Origin: Lentisphaerota bacterium | Lineage (GTDB): Bacteria > Verrucomicrobiota > Kiritimatiellia > PWTM01 | Length of the DNA stretch: 34,617 bases | NCBI GenBank assembly: GCA_016873715.1 | Contig: VGWF01000044.1 | Coordinates: 1-34,617 of the forward strand | Direction of reading: 5' to 3' | Shown here: piece after piece, positions 31,180-34,617 of the stretch | Layout of the letters: each line of letters starts with the position of its first letter | How positions within the stretch are numbered: position 1 is the stretch's first letter | The notes under the pieces: model-generated | What the model saw: the letters and a program-made list of their open reading frames with translations, nothing else | Databases searched by the model: none | What the model was told of the DNA's origin: nothing | Position numbers and translations under genes: made by a program

Positions 31180-31980
31180 ATGAGCGACTGCATCCCGAAC
31201 GCCTTTCATCTCGGACCGGACGCCCCGCCGGTGCCCATCGTGTTCCTCGACGAGGCGGTGGTCGCGGTCGACAAGCCGTCGGGCCTGCTGGCCGTCCCGG
31301 ACCGCTGGGACAAGGGGCTTCCGTCGCTGATGTCGCGCCTGAACGCCGGCATCCTCGTCGGCGCCGGCTGGGCCGTGTCGGGCGGCTTCACCTACCTGGC
31401 CAACGCGCACCGGCTCGACCGCGACACGACGGGGGTCATGATCCTGGGGCGCTCGCCGGCGGCGCTGCGCGACCTCGTCCGCCAGTTCGAGGACCGCGGC
31501 GTGGCCAAGGTCTACCTCGCGCTCGTCCGCGGCTCGCTGCCGGAGGCCGAGATCACGGTCGACCGGCCCGTCGGCATCGATCCCGCCCGGCCCGGCTTCG
31601 CCAAGGCGGGCGGGCGCACGGCCCGGAAGGCCGTCACCGTCTTCAAGCGGATCGAGGCCTACCGCGGCTACGAACTGGTCGAGTGCCGCCCGCAGACCGG
31701 ACGGATGCACCAGATCCGCGTTCACCTGCAGACACTCCGGTGCCCGCTGGTCGCCGACGATCGCTACGGCGACGGCAAGGGGCTTTTCCTGTCGAAGATC
31801 AAGGCCGGCTACAAGGGGGACCGCGAGGCCGAGCGCCCTCTGATCGGCCGCCTGGCCCTCCACGCGCTCTCGGTCGACCTCGTCCATCCGGCGGCGGGGA
31901 CCCCTCTGCACATCGAAGCGCCCTGGCCGAAGGACCTTCGCATCGCGGTCAAGTACCTGCGGCAGTTCGCGGGGCTGTAG
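31180..31980 (+). CDS. RluA-family RNA pseudouridine synthase
   Basis: A 266-residue pseudouridine synthase of the RluA family that modifies rRNA or tRNA. The catalytic Asp is D80 in AHRLDRDTTGVMIL; other family stretches are VFLDEAVVAVDKPSGLLAVP, KVYLALVRG, ECRPQTGRMHQIRVHL and RLALHALSVDLVHP. No S4 domain is present. The exact target base is not readable. The ATG at 31180 is preferred over an in-frame ATG at 31132, as it starts right after a CATACT -10 box. It is transcribed away from trpA. Confidence 0.9.
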   Translation: MSDCIPNAFHLGPDAPPVPIVFLDEAVVAVDKPSGLLAVPDRWDKGLPSLMSRLNAGILVGAGWAVSGGFTYLANAHRLDRDTTGVMILGRSPAALRDLVRQFEDRGVAKVYLALVRGSLPEAEITVDRPVGIDPARPGFAKAGGRTARKAVTVFKRIEAYRGYELVECRPQTGRMHQIRVHLQTLRCPLVADDRYGDGKGLFLSKIKAGYKGDREAERPLIGRLALHALSVDLVHPAAGTPLHIEAPWPKDLRIAVKYLRQFAGL

Positions 31981-32091
31981 ACGGATGCATCGGTGAATGG
32001 ATGGCCGGATGCGCGGGGGGCGCGTCTTCGGATCATCCGGGGAGCCGGTCAGCTTCGCATTCGTCGAGCCGCAGCGGCATCCGTTCTCCGG

Positions 32092-32120
32092 TTGCGTGCC
32101 GCGCCTTCGCGGTGTAGCGT
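32092..32120 (+). promoter_or_regulatory. Candidate promoter of the lipoprotein gene
   Basis: TTGCGT (32092-32097), 17 bp, TAGCGT (32115-32120), preceded by TG. The ATG is 40 nt downstream with a GGAGG ribosome site. Confidence 0.35.
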
Positions 32121-32160
32121 TCGTCCGGCGTCCGCGATCCGGACGCCCCGGAGGATTCCC

Positions 32161-32958
32161 ATGAAACGGATGGTTGCGGCTGGGTTGGCGGCGCTTGCGA
32201 TGCTCGGCGCGGGCTGCCTCGAGAGCAGGATGGTGGTCACGGTGAACAAGGACGGGACGGGCACCATCGTGTCGGAGGACTACCTTTCGCCCCAGATGAC
32301 CGGCATGATGGAGCAGTTCAGCCAGATGGGCGCATCGACGAACGCCGGCGCGAAGACGGATCCGCTCGCGATGTTCGCCGACCAGATCGAGAAGAAGGGC
32401 GCGGAACTGGGCGGCAAGGCCAAGCTCGTGAAGAAGGAGGCGAAGTCCAACGCCGCCGGCTGGAAGGGGTTCGCGCTGACCTACACCTTCGAGGACGTGA
32501 CCCAGGTGCTGCTGCCCATCGGGGGCGGGGACCAGGAGAAGGATGAGAAGGAGAACTTCACGGTGGAGTTCAAGCCCGGCAGCCGCGCGGTCCTGAAGCT
32601 CGTCCCGCCGCCAAAGGCCCCCGCGGCCCCCGCCGCCGAGGAAGCCACGCCTCCGGGCATGGACGCCCAGATGGGCGCGATGATGGGCCCGATGCTCGCC
32701 GGCATGCGGGTCTCCATGGAGATCCGCGTCAACGGCTCGGTCGTCAAGAGCGACGCGTCGAACATCAACCCCGACAAGAAGGGCGTCACGATCTTCGACA
32801 TCCCGATGGACAAGCTCGTCGGGAACCCCGAGGCGATGAAGCTGCTCATGAACAAGAAGGCCCCGCAGACCGAGACCATGGGCAAGCTCGCCGCCATGAA
32901 CCTCGAAGGCCTCAAGATCACCGACACCTCGAAGCCGATCACGATCGAGTTCGAGTAG
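32161..32958 (+). CDS. Lipoprotein of unknown function
   Basis: A 265-residue predicted lipoprotein. The N-terminus MKRMVAAGLAALAMLGAGC is a lipoprotein signal with lipobox LGAGC (C19); the +2 residue is Leu, so outer-membrane sorting is possible if E. coli rules apply. The mature part starts with a beta-strand (RMVVTVNKDGTGTIVSEDYLS), then Met- and Lys-rich helices, a Pro/Ala-rich linker near residue 145-165, a Met-rich stretch, and two beta-strand segments near the end. I do not recognise a family. GGAGG precedes the ATG. Confidence 0.8.
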   Translation: MKRMVAAGLAALAMLGAGCLESRMVVTVNKDGTGTIVSEDYLSPQMTGMMEQFSQMGASTNAGAKTDPLAMFADQIEKKGAELGGKAKLVKKEAKSNAAGWKGFALTYTFEDVTQVLLPIGGGDQEKDEKENFTVEFKPGSRAVLKLVPPPKAPAAPAAEEATPPGMDAQMGAMMGPMLAGMRVSMEIRVNGSVVKSDASNINPDKKGVTIFDIPMDKLVGNPEAMKLLMNKKAPQTETMGKLAAMNLEGLKITDTSKPITIEFE

Positions 32959-32974
32959 TCCATCCCGCCTTCTG

Positions 32975-33014
32975 CGAAGCCCCGTCCGCCCCGCGCGGCC
33001 GGGGCTTCGTGTTT
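32975..33014 (+). terminator. Rho-independent terminator after the lipoprotein gene
   Basis: A perfect 10-bp stem CGAAGCCCCG / CGGGGCTTCG (32975-32984 and 33000-33009) with a 15-nt loop, followed by TGTTT. It lies 16 bp after the stop codon. Confidence 0.7.
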
Positions 33015-33057
33015 CCAACCCTTGGACGGCGCCCCCGCAAGGGCTTCCAAGGGTTGG
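33015..33057. repeat. 12-bp inverted repeat between convergent genes
   Basis: CCAACCCTTGGA (33015-33026) and TCCAAGGGTTGG (33046-33057) form a perfect 12-bp stem with a 19-nt loop. It starts directly after the terminator's T run and 26 bp before the end of the minus-strand beta-helix gene, so it may serve that gene or be a separate repeat. Confidence 0.75.
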
Positions 33058-33082
33058 ACGGCGGTCCGGCGCTCGCCGCCGG

Positions 33083-34617
33083 TCACGGCTCGATGCGGAT
33101 GGCGTCCGTCGTGGCCGGGTCGGCGGTGACGGGGGTGGCGAAGCCCTCGAAGGTGTTGCCGCGGACAACCACCCCGCGGGCGTTGCGGATGTCGATGGCG
33201 GCGGAGTTGGAGACGGCGTGCGGGTTGCGGAAGACGTTGCCGGTGATCTCGACCGGCCCGTTGAAGGTGGGATTCCTGAAGTAGCGGCTGATCGAGTGGA
33301 TGAGCAGGGCGGCCGGACGGCCGCGCAGGGCGATGTCGATCCACGGGACGTCCTTGCATTGGTTGTCGCGGAAGACGTTGTTGCGGGTGAACCCGCCGGA
33401 CTCCGCGTTCGGTCCGTACTTCACCTGGTACGAGTTGTTGTCGAACGTGCAGCGTTCGACCGTGAGGTTCTCCTCGAAGTTGACGATGGCGCTGCCGAAG
33501 TTGTCCTCGAAGACGCAGGCTCGGACGACGCCCTTGCGCAGGCTGTGGGTGAGGAAGCTGACCGGGGTGCCGGTGACGACACCGGCGGGCAGGGGGCCGG
33601 CGAACGTGTACGCGTAGCCGCGGCCGCGGACCGGCGTGCACGTGCGCACGGCGAGGTCGGCCGGCTCGCGACCGGCCCAGAATCGCAGCGCGTCGCCGGC
33701 CGGGATGGCGTAGCCGGGGGCGATGAAGACACGCCCGTCCGGATCGAACGCGGTGACGCGGCCGAAGGTCCGGCGGATCACCAGCGGATCCATGCGAAGG
33801 CCTTTGAAATGGCAGTCCTCGACGAGCAGGTCGCCGGAGGTGTTGCTCAGGTGCAGTCCGTCGCGCGCCCCGACGGCGAGATTCCCGCCCTCCGGCTCGA
33901 AGCGGATGCGGCGCAGCGTCAGGTTGCGGTTGTAGCCGGCGAGCATCCCCATGTTGTACGCATTGGGTATGGCGAGGTTCTCGAAGACGAGGTCGCTCGA
34001 GTTCATGGCCGAGATCTGCTGGCCCTCTCCGTCCGCCCGGCGATGCCACGAGATGCCGTCACCGACCGCGACCTTGGCGGCAAACCCGGCGCCGGTCATG
34101 CGCAGCCGCCGTGCGCCGGTTCCGGGGACGGCCTTCCAGTAGGCCTCGACCTTCGTGCCGATGGTCAGCGTGGCCTCGGCCGGCGTCGTGCCGAAGCGGC
34201 GGAGCTTGCCGGCGGCGAGGTTCCAGGCGTGGGCCGAGGCGGCGCGCATGCCGTCGTAGGAAGGCTGCCCTTCGAGCACCTCGACCTCGACGACGTCCCG
34301 GTCCCTGTCCACCGCGATCACCTTCGCCGTGGACCCGAGCGGCGGGTTGTTGGCAAGGACGAGGTTCCGGATGGCGATGCCGGACGATCCGTCGATCCGG
34401 ATCTGGCTCGGAACCTGGACATCGTTGCCCGGCGGGATGGCGCGTTCGATGCGCGTGGCCGGCCGGCCGCCGGCGTGGGTTTGTCCGACGAGGGCAAGGT
34501 TGGTGGTCTGCAGGATGCCGATGTGGAAGCCGTCGCGCGTTTCCGGTGCGATGGGCGTGGACAGGAGGTAGGTCCCGGCGGCGAAGACGACACAACTCCG
34601 GTTGCTGATGGCGGCCG
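33083..34617 (-). CDS. Right-handed beta-helix protein (pectate-lyase-like), 5' end cut off
   Basis: The frame is open from the window edge to the stop at 33083 (511 codons visible), so the N-terminus is missing. The start of the visible part, VVFAAGTYLLSTPI, is typical of the first coil of pectate-lyase-superfamily proteins. Many short coils follow: LVFENLAI, LTLRRIRFE, LLVEDCHFKG, VVRACVFEDN, LTVERCTFDNN, VEITGNVFRN, VVVRGNTFEGF. These Asn- and Phe-rich steps fit a parallel beta-helix that binds or cuts a polysaccharide. Catalytic residues cannot be assigned. Export is likely but the signal lies outside the window. Confidence 0.85.
   Translation of the reverse strand, partial: AAISNRSCVVFAAGTYLLSTPIAPETRDGFHIGILQTTNLALVGQTHAGGRPATRIERAIPPGNDVQVPSQIRIDGSSGIAIRNLVLANNPPLGSTAKVIAVDRDRDVVEVEVLEGQPSYDGMRAASAHAWNLAAGKLRRFGTTPAEATLTIGTKVEAYWKAVPGTGARRLRMTGAGFAAKVAVGDGISWHRRADGEGQQISAMNSSDLVFENLAIPNAYNMGMLAGYNRNLTLRRIRFEPEGGNLAVGARDGLHLSNTSGDLLVEDCHFKGLRMDPLVIRRTFGRVTAFDPDGRVFIAPGYAIPAGDALRFWAGREPADLAVRTCTPVRGRGYAYTFAGPLPAGVVTGTPVSFLTHSLRKGVVRACVFEDNFGSAIVNFEENLTVERCTFDNNSYQVKYGPNAESGGFTRNNVFRDNQCKDVPWIDIALRGRPAALLIHSISRYFRNPTFNGPVEITGNVFRNPHAVSNSAAIDIRNARGVVVRGNTFEGFATPVTADPATTDAIRIEP

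Noticed and set aside
31981-32091. Inverted repeat CCGGATG / CATCCGG after the RluA-type gene
   Set aside because: Seven-base stem with a long loop and no T run; expected by chance at this GC content.

Overview
The window is about 70% GC and almost fully coding: 32 protein genes, two of them cut by the window edges. No rRNA, tRNA, CRISPR array or transposase gene was seen. The gene content suggests a bacterium of the PVC group, most likely Kiritimatiellota or a relative (Lentisphaerota, Verrucomicrobiota). The basis is Tat-exported Gfo/Idh and DegT proteins, a GH123-type hydrolase, ceramidase-like paralogues, a CPBP protease resembling those linked to PEP-CTERM sorting, and repeat-filled intergenic gaps. 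This is inference from gene content; no marker gene for taxonomy was compared.

Left part (1-5850): a housekeeping operon on the minus strand, rpsP-khpA-trmD-rplS-rnhB-yraN, runs into a truncated secreted protein gene. rimM is missing from its usual place before trmD. Next come a CPBP membrane protease (minus), trxA and an fmdB-like zinc ribbon gene (plus), and a HAD phosphatase (minus).

Middle part (5959-26302): a plus-strand block devoted to carbohydrate chemistry. It holds a Tat-exported oxidoreductase, a secreted GH5 hydrolase, a ROK sugar kinase, an SDR, a 989-residue fusion of a GlmU-like nucleotidyltransferase with a GHMP sugar kinase, a secreted alpha/beta hydrolase, two adjacent Tat-exported DegT aminotransferase homologues, a propeller-like protein, two ceramidase-like metal hydrolase homologues and a 1200-residue GH123-type hydrolase. 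A plausible reading is breakdown of an amino-sugar-containing glycan outside the cytoplasm, with salvage of a freed sugar to a UDP-sugar inside. The fusion enzyme and the exported PLP enzymes are the parts most worth testing.

Right part (26316-34617): a minus-strand operon trpA-ruvX-truA-thiD followed by manA and a TIGR02757-family gene, then a divergent RluA-type pseudouridine synthase, a lipoprotein, a strong terminator region and a truncated beta-helix protein.

Two intergenic gaps exceed 300 bp and both hold repeats: 7219-8036 has three 42-bp palindromes, two of them inside a longer direct repeat; 22381-22699 has two copies of a hairpin-bearing repeat 120 bp apart. Candidate promoters mostly fit TTG-containing -35, 17 bp, and a CATACT/TAnnnT-like -10. 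Five genes have a -10-like box ending only 6-8 nt before the start codon, which suggests leaderless mRNAs. Four gene pairs overlap by GTGA and one by ATGA.
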